The notes below the pieces were generated by a model. The model saw nothing but the letters and a program-made list of their open reading frames with translations. It searched no databases and had not been told where the DNA came from. The position numbers and the translations under genes are program-made. This document shows positions 1-8,140 of a stretch of DNA of 46,000 nucleotides, one piece after another. This stretch comes from Sulfurovum sp. UBA1140 (lineage in GTDB: Bacteria; Campylobacterota; Campylobacteria; Campylobacterales; Sulfurovaceae). Within the stretch, counting starts at the first letter, position 1. The number at the start of each line of letters is the position of its first letter. The stretch lies in contig DCAF01000062.1 in the NCBI GenBank assembly GCA_002311915.1, positions 1-46,000 of the forward strand. Direction: 5' to 3'.

Positions 1-2891
1 GTCATCAAAACAGGTCGAAGTCGCTTGATTGCTCCCTCAACAACTACCTCTTTTATGGCTACTCCTTTGGCGACAAGATAGTTAAAATAGTTAACCATAA
101 CCACCCCATTTAACATCGCAATTCCTAGCAGTGCGATAAACCCAACCGACGCAGGTACGGACATGTATTCTCCTGAGAAGTAGAGTCCTGCGAACCCACC
201 GATGAGGGCTAGAGGCACATTCATAAAAACAATAGTCGCTTGTGAGAGTGAGCCAAAGGAGACAAAGAGCATCATAAATACTAAAAACAGAGCAATCGGC
301 ACAATGACCATGAGTCTATCAGACGCTCTTTGTTGGTTCTCAAACTCTCCACCGTAGCTAAGGTAATACCCAGCAGGTAGGGTTAGCTCCTCTTTGACTT
401 TTGCTTTGACCTCTTCTACGAAACCTACCAAATCTCTGCCCTCTACATTGCTCTGTACCACGGTTTTTCGGTAGCCGTTTTCATGCTCTATCTGTACGGG
501 TCCAGAGCTTTGTTTGAAGTTTATGAGTCTGCTTAGAGCCACACTTTTTCCGTTGGCTAGGGGGTAGTAGAGCTTTTCTATTTTGTCCAGTGAATTTCTA
601 TAGGACGCATCACCTTTGACCACCAAATCCACGCGTCTCATTCCCTCTTGGATAATGCCTACTTTTGTGCCTGTTATCATGGTGTTGAGGAACTCATTGA
701 CATCATCTTGTTGCACACCGTAGTAGCCCATGTTTTTTTGGTTAAATGAGAGTTCAAAATAGGCGACTCCATCGTTTGCTTTTTTAAAGACATCGGAGCT
801 TCCTTTGGTGGACTCTAAAATGCCTTTTACCTCTTCGGCTATCTTTTCCAGTTCGGTTGAATCGCTTCCAAAAATATCAATGGCTAAGTCGCCTCTTACG
901 CCTGTTATCATCTCTGAAACCCTCATCTCGATGGGTTGGGTAAAGACCCCCTCCATGCCTCCCATCTCTTCGATGATGGTACGAATTTTCTCGACAATAT
1001 CAGCTCGTGACTTCTCCACCCACTCCTCTTGTGGTTTCAAAATCAAAAAGGTATCGGTATCGTTTAGGCTCATCGGGTCAAGCCCTATCTCGTCGCTTCC
1101 TGTTCGTGCGATAATATCTTTTATATCAGGTACAGCTTTCATCAATTTCTGTTGGATTTTCAAGTTCAAAGCCACCGACTCTTCTAGTGGAATAGAGGGT
1201 GGAGTCTCTATCATCACAATGCTTGTCCCCTCATCCATCGTTGGCATAAAGCTTTTTCCTGTGAGCGTTGCCAAGTAGAGCGAACCGACAAACAGCAGAA
1301 GCACAAAGAGAACCACCGACTTTGAAAAACGGATAGAAAAGGTCAAAAGAGGTCGATAGAGTTTAATCAGCAATCGAACCAACCACGACTCTTTGTCTTC
1401 TCGTTTTTGTAAGATAAATGAACTTAGCACAGGTATCAGCGTCAACGCCAAAATGAGTGAGCTAAAGAGTGCAAAAACAATGCTCAAAGCCACAGGAGCA
1501 AAGAGTTTCCCCTCCAATCCTTGAAGCGTCAACAGTGGCATAAAGACAATGATAATTATCAAAACCCCCGTAATAATCGACGGAGCCATCTCAATAGAAG
1601 CCTCACGAATAATGGTCAATTTACTCTCATGCTCACGCTCTTTGTTCCCCAGTTCAGCCGTAATATGTTCCACCATAACCACAGCAGAATCGACCAGCAT
1701 CCCTATGGCAATGGCAAGTCCTCCAAGGCTCATAAGGTTTGCAGACAAGCCAAAATACTCCATAGCAATAAAGGTCATAAGCAAGGCAAACGGCAAAATC
1801 AACGCCACAGAAAAAGCAGAAGCCAAGTTCCCAAGCATCAGCAATAAAATCACAAATATCAAAATAACGGCTTCAAACAACGCATTCTTTACCGTACCTG
1901 TTGCCACATTTATCAGCTCCGTTCGGTCATAGAAAATCTCTATCGTTGTCCCTTTAGGTAGGGTCTTCTCTAGTGTGGCTAACTCCTCTTTGGCTCTGTC
2001 CAAAACCTTGGTAACATTTGCCCCTTTCATCCCCAATATCAAGCCTTGAACAGCTTCGCCCTCTCCATTTTTGGTTACAAATCCTATTCGGCTGATGTGT
2101 CCTATCTTGACATTTGCCACATCGGAAATAGTTATGATTCGGTTCTCTTGTCGCCCCACAGGCAGTGAAGCGATCTCCTCTAAGGTGTTGAGTTTTCCAA
2201 TGCTTCGCACCAAAATAGCCTCCACCCCTTGGGTTACGCGTCCTGCTCCTGCGTTTTGGTTGTTGGACTCCAAGGCATGGAAAATGTCGTCCAGTTCTAT
2301 GCCCAAAGTTCGCATGGCTAAAAGGTTTGGCACGACCTCATAAGTCTTGACCTTTCCACCCAAAGCGTTAACCTCGGCAACCCCTGAAATGGCTCGAATT
2401 TTAGGACCGATAATCCAATCTAAAAGGCTTCTTTTTTCGGTAAGGGAGAGCGTATCAGACTCAATGGTAAACATCAAAATCTCACTCAAAGGCGTAGCAA
2501 TAGGAGCTAACCCACCCTCGATATTGGCAGGTAACTCCTCTTTGATGTCAGCAAATCGTTCACTCACCTGCTGTCTTGCCCAGTAGATGTCCGTACCCTC
2601 TTCAAAGTCAATACTCACATCACAAATCCCATACTTAGAGACCGAACGCATCATGGTTTCATGGGGAATTCCCACCATTCCCATCTCGATAGGAATGGTA
2701 ATACGCGACTCCATTTCAGAGGGAGTCATCCCCTTGGATTTCAAAATAAGTTTAACCTGTGTCGGCGAAATATCAGGAAAAGCATCAATGGGCAAATCTT
2801 TATAAGATTTCAACCCCAAGCCCAAAATCACAAGGGCTAAAAGAATCACAAAAACCCGTTGAGAGAGGGCAAAACGAATCAGACTATTCAT
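1..2891 (-). CDS. Heavy-metal efflux RND transporter, CusA/CzcA family (partial, C-terminus beyond left edge)
   Basis: Inner-membrane proton-driven pump of a tripartite metal exporter. About 963 residues are visible, starting at ATG 2891; the frame is still open at base 1 and the usual length is about 1,040. The N-terminal cytoplasmic/TM1 segment, the porter-domain stretch DLPIDAFPDISP, the TM4 stretch GGLAIAIG followed by LVDSAVVMVE, the porter sequence FTQPIEMR and the late motif AIKRLRPVLMT identify the heavy-metal (HME) branch. TM4 lacks the first Asp of the CzcA DFG motif and is closer to CusA, whereas the FTQPIEMR stretch is CzcA-like, so the metal cannot be fixed. The start overlaps the adaptor gene stop by 8 nt, so the two are translationally coupled. 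It is the last visible gene of an operon running leftward from about 5836. Confidence 0.95.
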   Translation of the reverse strand, partial: MNSLIRFALSQRVFVILLALVILGLGLKSYKDLPIDAFPDISPTQVKLILKSKGMTPSEMESRITIPIEMGMVGIPHETMMRSVSKYGICDVSIDFEEGTDIYWARQQVSERFADIKEELPANIEGGLAPIATPLSEILMFTIESDTLSLTEKRSLLDWIIGPKIRAISGVAEVNALGGKVKTYEVVPNLLAMRTLGIELDDIFHALESNNQNAGAGRVTQGVEAILVRSIGKLNTLEEIASLPVGRQENRIITISDVANVKIGHISRIGFVTKNGEGEAVQGLILGMKGANVTKVLDRAKEELATLEKTLPKGTTIEIFYDRTELINVATGTVKNALFEAVILIFVILLLMLGNLASAFSVALILPFALLMTFIAMEYFGLSANLMSLGGLAIAIGMLVDSAVVMVEHITAELGNKEREHESKLTIIREASIEMAPSIITGVLIIIIVFMPLLTLQGLEGKLFAPVALSIVFALFSSLILALTLIPVLSSFILQKREDKESWLVRLLIKLYRPLLTFSIRFSKSVVLFVLLLFVGSLYLATLTGKSFMPTMDEGTSIVMIETPPSIPLEESVALNLKIQQKLMKAVPDIKDIIARTGSDEIGLDPMSLNDTDTFLILKPQEEWVEKSRADIVEKIRTIIEEMGGMEGVFTQPIEMRVSEMITGVRGDLAIDIFGSDSTELEKIAEEVKGILESTKGSSDVFKKANDGVAYFELSFNQKNMGYYGVQQDDVNEFLNTMITGTKVGIIQEGMRRVDLVVKGDASYRNSLDKIEKLYYPLANGKSVALSRLINFKQSSGPVQIEHENGYRKTVVQSNVEGRDLVGFVEEVKAKVKEELTLPAGYYLSYGGEFENQQRASDRLMVIVPIALFLVFMMLFVSFGSLSQATIVFMNVPLALIGGFAGLYFSGEYMSVPASVGFIALLGIAMLNGVVMVNYFNYLVAKGVAIKEVVVEGAIKRLRPVLM

Positions 2892-3957
2892 CTTCGCCCT
2901 CCATCATGGTTTTTAAAATCAGCACAGAAGAGGTCGCAATGGGGTTACGCAGTTGTGGCATATCTTTTAGGAAATAGTGTGAATCCTCTTCGCCTAAAAC
3001 TTCCACTTCTAAAGCCTCATAACCCTTGGTAGTTTTTAGAAATACCATGCTTTTACCCTCTATATTTATAAGCGATTTCTTCGCTACTTTAAGCGTCTGT
3101 TGCATCTGTGTAATGGTCGCAGGGCTTCGCATTCCAGAGAGAAACTTGGCAGAGTTTGGCAAAGAGAAGCGAACCTTTTGGGTCTGATTTTCAGGGTTAA
3201 TCGTCGGTGCATGAAGCAGAACACGACTCTCAAAAGTTTCACTATTAAAAGTTAAATTTACCTTCTCATTCTGATTTAAACGCATCGCTTTTTGCACCAA
3301 CATCTCCACCTCTAGCCACAATGCACCCTTTTTTTGAATTACAAACAGGGCATCACTAGGATTGGTACTTTTTCCTGAACGCACATTGAGATGTAACAGC
3401 GTTCCTGAAATATCAGAACGCACTTGAATGGTTTGTGAGATTTTGAGTTTAGAAAAAAGGTCATTTATCATCTTGTTACTCGCACCATAACCACGAAGCA
3501 GTGCTTTAGATGCTGAAACTTTTATCTTGTCAGCTTGGTGTTCAGCATTGGCAGAGGTACACTCTTTTTTAGGAATAATCCCCTCTTTGCAGAGACGGTT
3601 TTTACGCTCGGCAATGTGTCCATGATGTTTTAGCTCAATCGCATCAGCGATAAATCGCTGTTGAATCTCAATCCAATCTCGCCCTGTCACTTCGGCTAAG
3701 AGTTGACCTTTTTTAATGTGGTCATAATTGGCAACATAAAGCTTTTTAACTTGTGCTTCAAAAGGCAAAGAGATAGTGTGCAGGTGTTGAGGTGGGGTGG
3801 TAACCTCTGCCATGAACTCGCCTAAAGCCAATGAGTTTGATATTTTTGGTGTTTGGGTTTTGATTTGCCAGTCTTTTTCTTGTTCACTTGTTAATGTAAT
3901 GGTGGTGGCTTCTAGCATAAGCAGACTCACAGAGAGTCCCAATAGTAATTTTTTCAT
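2884..3957 (-). CDS. Periplasmic adaptor (membrane fusion) subunit of the metal efflux system, CusB/HlyD-like
   Basis: 357 residues with a clear N-terminal signal peptide (MKKLLLGLSVSLLMLEA). The stretch FEAQVKKLYVANYDHIKKGQ is a biotinyl/lipoyl-like half motif; a helical hairpin follows (about 85-165), then the second lipoyl half around DISGTLLHLNVRSG and beta-barrel segments. It would bridge the RND pump and the TolC-like channel in the periplasm. Unlike CusB there is no Met-rich metal-binding N-terminus, so nothing points to Cu/Ag specifically. It has three cysteine-free ends and two cysteines in the hairpin. The start shares one base with the stop of the upstream TolC-like gene, and the end overlaps the pump start by 8 nt. 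Family assignment is secure; substrate is not. Confidence 0.9.
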   Translation of the reverse strand: MKKLLLGLSVSLLMLEATTITLTSEQEKDWQIKTQTPKISNSLALGEFMAEVTTPPQHLHTISLPFEAQVKKLYVANYDHIKKGQLLAEVTGRDWIEIQQRFIADAIELKHHGHIAERKNRLCKEGIIPKKECTSANAEHQADKIKVSASKALLRGYGASNKMINDLFSKLKISQTIQVRSDISGTLLHLNVRSGKSTNPSDALFVIQKKGALWLEVEMLVQKAMRLNQNEKVNLTFNSETFESRVLLHAPTINPENQTQKVRFSLPNSAKFLSGMRSPATITQMQQTLKVAKKSLINIEGKSMVFLKTTKGYEALEVEVLGEEDSHYFLKDMPQLRNPIATSSVLILKTMMEGEDE

Positions 3958-5144
3958 TATTTATTATCCTTCGTTTCGCTCATACTATAAAGCTGAAATA
4001 GCGTTGCATAGTACGCTTTTTTTTCTTCTAATAACTCTTGCTCTAAGCTGGTCAGTTTCTGCTGACTCAACAGATACTCTATCACCGAACTCTCTCCGTA
4101 GTCATAAGATTTTTTCATAAGAGGCAGTAGGCTATTGGCATAGTGGTTGATGTTTTCTTTTTGAGCTTCTATATTTTGAAAGTCTCGGCTCAACTTTGCT
4201 TCTAACTCACGAACTCGGTATTTTTTATCTGCCATCTGCTGTTCATTTTGCAAACTTATAGCAGAGCTTTGGTGCATGAGTGAGGCTCGTTCATGTTCTG
4301 ATTTATTGCTAGAAAAGTTCAGAGGAATCGAGACCCCAATGGTATAAATATCGGTCTCTAACTCTTTGGTGTAACCCATAGAGACCTCTATGCTTTCAAG
4401 CTTTTTACTGTAACGGTTCAGCCCCACTTGGGTACTCTCTATGCGTTTAGCATAAGCTTGTTCGGAGAGTGCAAAAGCATTATTGCCCAAATGAACTTCT
4501 TGAACAATGGGGTAAATGTCTTGACATGATAAATTGTCATTACTATTGAGAGAAGTCAATGAAAGCAGTTGACTTTTTGAACTCTCTTGTTTTCGGTTCA
4601 AGTTATTTAACTCTATCTGCAATCTATTTTTCTCAAACTCCAACTGCAACAGCTCTGTTTTGGCTATCTCATCGTGTTGAAAAGCTCTCTCTTTTTTGCT
4701 ATAAAGTGTAGCAAAATTATCATAACCTTCTTGAAAACTTCCAAGATATGACGCACCCAAACAGTGTTGATGATAGAGGTTTTTAAGACGGTTATCAAAA
4801 CTGATAAGATACTTCTCTTGTTCCAACAGATGGGCTTCATTGTTGAGCCTATTTTGTTTTTGTTCTAGGCTTTGGATATTGCCAAGTTTGAATTCTTTGG
4901 AGAGAGAGACCTCATGTTCATAACCTGAAATTGCTTTACTGTTGGCTCGTGATAGAGCATGATTAAAGGTCAAGGGGTCTGTTTGTGTATCTGCCAAGTT
5001 CTTAGACTCTAAAGCCAAGCCCTCTTGGGTAATGGCTTGGGAGAGTAGTTTAGACTGTTGGGCATGTTGTAAAATATCATCAAGCGTCAGCACCGAAGCC
5101 GTGGCTGATTGTAAAAACATCAAGCCAATAATTAATGGTCTCAT
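3957..5144 (-). CDS. TolC-like outer-membrane efflux protein
   Basis: 395 residues from the ATG at 5144. The frame is open to a TTG at 5189, but 5144 gives a proper signal peptide (MRPLIIGLMFLQSATAS) and lies 1 nt after the upstream stop, so I prefer it. The mature protein is mostly long amphipathic helix with heptad-like Leu/Glu/Lys/Gln runs, as in the outer efflux protein family, with two repeats of helix-strand-helix. It is somewhat short compared with E. coli TolC but normal for CusC/CzcC-like proteins. No lipobox is visible. It should form the exit channel for the adaptor and pump encoded immediately downstream. Confidence 0.88.
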   Translation of the reverse strand: MRPLIIGLMFLQSATASVLTLDDILQHAQQSKLLSQAITQEGLALESKNLADTQTDPLTFNHALSRANSKAISGYEHEVSLSKEFKLGNIQSLEQKQNRLNNEAHLLEQEKYLISFDNRLKNLYHQHCLGASYLGSFQEGYDNFATLYSKKERAFQHDEIAKTELLQLEFEKNRLQIELNNLNRKQESSKSQLLSLTSLNSNDNLSCQDIYPIVQEVHLGNNAFALSEQAYAKRIESTQVGLNRYSKKLESIEVSMGYTKELETDIYTIGVSIPLNFSSNKSEHERASLMHQSSAISLQNEQQMADKKYRVRELEAKLSRDFQNIEAQKENINHYANSLLPLMKKSYDYGESSVIEYLLSQQKLTSLEQELLEEKKAYYATLFQLYSMSETKDNK

Positions 5145-5145
5145 C

Positions 5146-5463
5146 TTAAAGCGTTTTTTTACTGATAATCGAGCCATCAAGAGCATCAATTTTGATAGAA
5201 CATGAAGCTGTTCTCATCGCATAAAAGAGTCTGTTTCCGTGGCGTATTAGTTTGGTAAGTTTTACTTCACTTCCACATTTTGCTTTTGCTGTCTCTTGGG
5301 CTTTCTCTTTTTTTACCGTTGCCATTTTTTGTAACAGTCGTTTCTGTTTTATTTTTGACGAAACAGAGTGTTTATAGCTGTAGGTTGATACAACTTGGCT
5401 TGGGGTTAATTCTTGGGCTTGGAGTGTTCCTAATAGAACTAGGGTTAATAATAAATGTTTCAT
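5146..5463 (-). CDS. Small secreted protein of unknown function in the metal efflux operon
   Basis: 105 residues with signal peptide (MKHLLLTLVLLGTLQAQ) and a good ribosome binding site (AAAGGA, 7 nt from ATG 5463). The mature part is basic with two cysteines (AKCGSE, TASCSI) that could form a disulfide. The C-terminal IKIDALDGSIISKKTL resembles the last strand of PepSY-type domains, but the match is too short to assign. It sits between the Cys-rich small protein and the TolC-like gene, 1 nt from the latter, so it is almost certainly co-transcribed with the efflux genes and may be a periplasmic metal-binding accessory. No family was recognised. Confidence 0.7.
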   Translation of the reverse strand: MKHLLLTLVLLGTLQAQELTPSQVVSTYSYKHSVSSKIKQKRLLQKMATVKKEKAQETAKAKCGSEVKLTKLIRHGNRLFYAMRTASCSIKIDALDGSIISKKTL

Positions 5464-5530
5464 AATGGTTCCTTTAATTGTAAAAATAGGTTAATAGATT
5501 TAGGGCGTAAAAATAGGCAAGGTAGAGCTA

Positions 5531-5836
5531 TTAAGCTATTGGTGGTTTAAAGGTGGTTTGGTAGATGGTACTAGGAGGAGTGGAGCTTATAAAAAGCAAT
5601 TTGGTGTGTGGAGGATGAGGAAACTCAATAGTTATAATAGAAAGAATAGCTGAAAAATGGAAAATTTCGTGCAGTTCACAGATGCCCTCACAACAATCAT
5701 CTTTTTCACTCTCCTGAATGGATTGTAGTATTGAGGTGCATTCACAGGCTGTTGTTTCGTTGGCTATGAGTATATCGTGGGAGATATTTAGGAGTAGTGA
5801 AAAGAGAAGTATTATAAAGGTAAATTTTGATTTCAT
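5531..5836 (-). CDS. Small Cys-rich secreted/membrane protein heading the metal efflux operon
   Basis: 101 residues from ATG 5836. The longer reading from 5863 is possible, but an AAGGAG ribosome binding site sits 7 nt before 5836 and none before 5863. Signal peptide MKSKFTFIILLFSLLLNISHD is followed by a short loop with CEC and DCCEGIC motifs plus nearby His residues, then a hydrophobic stretch and a Pro-rich tail (STPPSTIYQTTFKPP). Small proteins with a Cys/His loop and Pro-rich tail often lead czc/cus-type operons; that is knowledge of context, not proof of homology. A metal-binding or sensing role is inference. A 67-nt gap without a gene separates it from the next operon member. Confidence 0.62.
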   Translation of the reverse strand: MKSKFTFIILLFSLLLNISHDILIANETTACECTSILQSIQESEKDDCCEGICELHEIFHFSAILSIITIEFPHPPHTKLLFISSTPPSTIYQTTFKPPIA

Positions 5837-5896
5837 TATACTGCTCCTTTTGTTTTTATTCATCTTAACATAAGAAGGTTAATCCAAAATGAATCT

Positions 5897-6400
5897 TTAA
5901 TCAACAAGCTTTAACCTTGCTTCTAAACCAAGCCAAGTGGTATATCCTACTTCTGAAAAAGCCAATTCTCCTTTACTGTTATAAATAAATGTAGTGGGAT
6001 AGGCTTGAACGTCAAACTGTTTGGCTATTGCTCCACTCTTGTCATTAAGAATGGGGTAGTTTAAATTTCTCTCTTTCATAAATGCTTTTATCTCATCAGA
6101 CGACCCAGAATTAACGGCTACTGTAATTAGTTGGCAAGAGTCAGATATTTTTTCGATATTAGAAGCCTCTAATTTACAGGTGGGACACCATGTTGCCCAA
6201 AAATGTATTACTATAGGTTGTTGACCACGGTTACCTTTAAATGTTGTTTTGGTACCATCAATAAGCGTAAAACTCATATCAGGAAGTAGATTGCTAACAT
6301 CAGGTTTTCGGATATAATTAATAGCCATACTAATAACAAAAACCATTAAGAGGGTGCTTGTTACCTCTTTTAAAATTTTTTTCATTGACCACTTTTTCAT
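5897..6400 (-). CDS. Membrane-anchored TlpA/ResA-like thioredoxin-fold protein
   Basis: 167 residues from ATG 6400, which is preceded by AAAGGTGG and overlaps the RuvX stop as ATGA; a GTG at 6412 would extend the frame by four residues. There is one N-terminal TM anchor (about 10-30), then a periplasmic thioredoxin fold with WCPTC (Cys72/Cys75) and the cis-Pro segment AYPTTFIYN. It resembles TlpA/ResA and ScsD-type proteins, which reduce periplasmic disulfides or deliver reductant in cytochrome c or copper-protein assembly. Its place beside the metal efflux operon, 60 nt upstream of it, fits a copper- or redox-stress role, but the precise client is unknown. Confidence 0.85.
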   Translation of the reverse strand: MKKWSMKKILKEVTSTLLMVFVISMAINYIRKPDVSNLLPDMSFTLIDGTKTTFKGNRGQQPIVIHFWATWCPTCKLEASNIEKISDSCQLITVAVNSGSSDEIKAFMKERNLNYPILNDKSGAIAKQFDVQAYPTTFIYNSKGELAFSEVGYTTWLGLEARLKLVD

Positions 6401-6786
6401 CGACTTAACCACCTTTCAAGTATAATTTTTGCTGCCATTGAGTCTATTTTCCCATCTCGTTTATGTTTGAATATGCCTTTGGTTAGCTCTTTAGCTTCTA
6501 TTGAAGAGCCTTGTTCATCTTGATAACAGACCTCTATATCATTTAATTTTAATAGAGAAACAAAGTGTTTAATTCGTCGCTCCATCTCTTCGGAGCTAGA
6601 GCCATCTTTAGGTAGACCCACCACCAATGTTTTAATCTCCCACGTTTTTAAAAAAATAGATACCTCGTTGGATGCTTGATTACGGTTTTTTCGCAATATC
6701 GCATCTTGAGGAAATACTATTTTACTATCTAGGCAAAGAGCCACGCCAATTCGTTTTAATCCTACATCTATACTTGCTATTTTCAT
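6397..6786 (-). CDS. ruvX: RuvX/YqgF-family Holliday junction resolvase-like protein
   Basis: 129 residues, normal for the family. The N-terminus MKIASIDVGLKRIGVA holds the first catalytic Asp of the RNase H-like fold (Asp7). VVGLPKDGSS and the segment from DEQGSSIEA to KIDSMAA match the second acidic site and the late DSMAA motif of YqgF. The family acts in 16S rRNA 5'-end maturation and possibly junction resolution. I chose ATG 6786 over GTG 6807 because the family starts directly at the first beta strand. The only upstream signal is a TATGAT box six nt before the ATG, suggesting a leaderless message. In many Campylobacterota ruvX adjoins dprA; here dprA lies about 8 kb away. Confidence 0.9.
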   Translation of the reverse strand: MKIASIDVGLKRIGVALCLDSKIVFPQDAILRKNRNQASNEVSIFLKTWEIKTLVVGLPKDGSSSEEMERRIKHFVSLLKLNDIEVCYQDEQGSSIEAKELTKGIFKHKRDGKIDSMAAKIILERWLSR

Positions 6787-6792
6787 AACAAA

Positions 6793-6798
6793 ATCATA
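6793..6798 (-). promoter_or_regulatory. Candidate -10 box giving a leaderless ruvX transcript
   Basis: On the minus strand TATGAT is followed by six bases and then the ruvX ATG, so transcription would start at or next to the initiation codon. No ribosome binding site is present upstream. This is inferred from spacing only. Confidence 0.4.
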
Positions 6799-6841
6799 CA
6801 CTAACACTCTTAATCACAACAAATTCTACACAAAATTAAAC

Positions 6842-6847
6842 TATAAT
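6842..6847 (+). promoter_or_regulatory. Candidate -10 box for the secreted Arg/Tyr/Asn-rich protein gene
   Basis: TATAAT about 30 nt before the ATG at 6878, in very AT-rich sequence, followed by a ribosome binding site (AAAGGTG) at the usual distance from the ATG. Confidence 0.5.
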
Positions 6848-6877
6848 AAAATTAGATTAATTTATAAAGGTGATTTT

Positions 6878-7705
6878 ATGAAAAAGATTCTACTAATTAT
6901 AACTCTGTTTGCTACCTCTTCTCTTTTGGCAGATACAGCACTGGGTGTCTCTATTGGTAACGGAAACATTAAAGTACAAGCCGTTCAAAAAAAACATGCA
7001 AAACCCATTAAAAGAGTCAAAAAAGGTAAAAGATTTAAAAAAGACCACCATCGCTACAATAAACGTTATCAAAAATTTGATTATGATACTAGGGGATATT
7101 ATGATGATGATGGATTCTATTTTGGTTATTTTGATAGGTCGGGATACTTTTTTAACAATATCTTTTTTGAGTATGATTCACGCTATACCTATCGTGATAG
7201 ATGCTACAATCGAGGATCTTTTAGACCCACTTATAGTCACTATAGACACTACCGACACCATCGTAATAATAGTTGGAATCAACGGCACTCTTATAGAGAA
7301 CCCGATGTAATTGTTCATGGTCACTACTATGAAACTCGGTATTACCCTGAAGATCGAGGTTATAGAGACAACGGTAGAATTATAAATAATAGAAATAATA
7401 GATATGACGGCAATCAACGAGACTATAACCGTGGACGTGATGAGTATCGAAGAGGTAATAACTCTCGAAATTATGATTACTCCTCTCGTAATAGGAATAA
7501 TAACAGTAGATATGATAGAGGTGATAGTCGGTACAATGACCGAAGAGGTTCATACAATAGAAACGATAGAAGAGATACTTATGAACGAAGACAGTATAAA
7601 GATAGTGGAACCATTAAGAATCGTCGATTTTCAAATGAAAGCTCTAAATATCGAGAAGAGCGTAAACCATCTAAAAGTAATGGTCATTTACAAATTACAA
7701 AATAA
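6878..7705 (+). CDS. Secreted low-complexity Arg/Tyr/Asn/Asp-rich protein, function unknown
   Basis: 275 residues with signal peptide MKKILLIITLFATSSLLADTA and an AAAGGTG ribosome binding site. Residues 40-70 are a Lys-rich linker. Residues 70-160 form a more ordered part with Asp/Gly/Tyr/Phe strands (YFGYFDRSGYFFNNIFF) and a His/Tyr/Arg stretch ending in VIVHGHYYETRYYPEDRGYR. Residues 165-260 are almost entirely Arg, Asn, Tyr, Asp, Ser and Gly. One cysteine is present (DRCYNRG). Composition suggests an extracellular or periplasmic polyionic protein. The reading is real rather than an artefact: it has a promoter, ribosome binding site and signal peptide, and overlapping open frames arise from its repetitive codons. 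No family recognised. Confidence 0.75.
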   Translation: MKKILLIITLFATSSLLADTALGVSIGNGNIKVQAVQKKHAKPIKRVKKGKRFKKDHHRYNKRYQKFDYDTRGYYDDDGFYFGYFDRSGYFFNNIFFEYDSRYTYRDRCYNRGSFRPTYSHYRHYRHHRNNSWNQRHSYREPDVIVHGHYYETRYYPEDRGYRDNGRIINNRNNRYDGNQRDYNRGRDEYRRGNNSRNYDYSSRNRNNNSRYDRGDSRYNDRRGSYNRNDRRDTYERRQYKDSGTIKNRRFSNESSKYREERKPSKSNGHLQITK

Positions 7706-7768
7706 TATTTAAGTCTGATTTAAGCAGACAAAGACTATCGTATTCATTAAAAAAACCAATGGAATAAA

Positions 7769-8114
7769 ATGATAATTAAAGAGATAAAAGAGAAAGCACG
7801 AACCTATCTGTGCTATATTATGAGTAGTAATATCTCTCAGGCTACCAGTAGCCAAAGCTTAGATAGTCTGCTTAACAATATGGAGATGCTTAAAAAAGCC
7901 ATTCCTAAAAGTGAAGTGCTTTATGCACTTGATGGAGAGGGTATACAGATTACCAAAAGTATTTCTCAATACCCTAAATTGAATGGTCTTTAAGTTTGCA
8001 CTTAATGATCCCAGTCAGCTGATTTTTGCTGTCTATCTGATTTTTGGGGTTACAGCTTTAATTTTAGGACTCTCTTATTATCTCAAAGTGAGTCATGATA
8101 GTTGTAGTAAATAG
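7769..8114 (+). pseudogene. Probable deletion/frameshift remnant of a PDC(Cache)-sensor membrane protein
   Basis: Two overlapping small frames. 7769-7993 encodes 74 residues, starting with MIIKEIKEKARTYLCYIMSS and ending after LYALDGEGIQITKSISQYP. 7983-8114, in another frame, encodes 43 residues beginning MVFKFALNDPSQL and consisting mainly of one TM helix. From memory of the family, campylobacterial PDC-sensor proteins of about 200 residues begin with a helix like the first frame, enter the Cache domain at an LY.LD..G.QI motif and end in a single TM helix like the second. The central Cache domain is missing and the frames do not join, so I read this as a decayed gene. It could instead be two small genes. 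Confidence 0.5.
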
Positions 8115-8120
8115 TATCTA

Positions 8121-8140
8121 CAGAGGATTTAAATCCTCTG
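8121..8140. terminator. Palindrome between convergent genes, candidate bidirectional terminator
   Basis: A perfect 20-bp palindrome (CAGAGGATTT and its complement) lies between the plus-strand remnant ending at 8114 and the nagZ-like gene ending at 8129. It contains the nagZ-like stop codon. There is only a short T run on the plus side, so termination strength is uncertain. Confidence 0.5.

Noticed and set aside
805..2977. Several plus-strand open frames of 70-157 codons
   Set aside because: They are antisense to the RND pump and adaptor, have no ribosome binding sites or recognisable domains, and the minus-strand frame is clearly coding.
7178..7712. Overlapping open frames in other frames and on the minus strand within the secreted Arg/Tyr-rich gene
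   Set aside because: They arise from the repetitive codons of the real gene; their Ile/Val/Thr-rich translations have no start signals.
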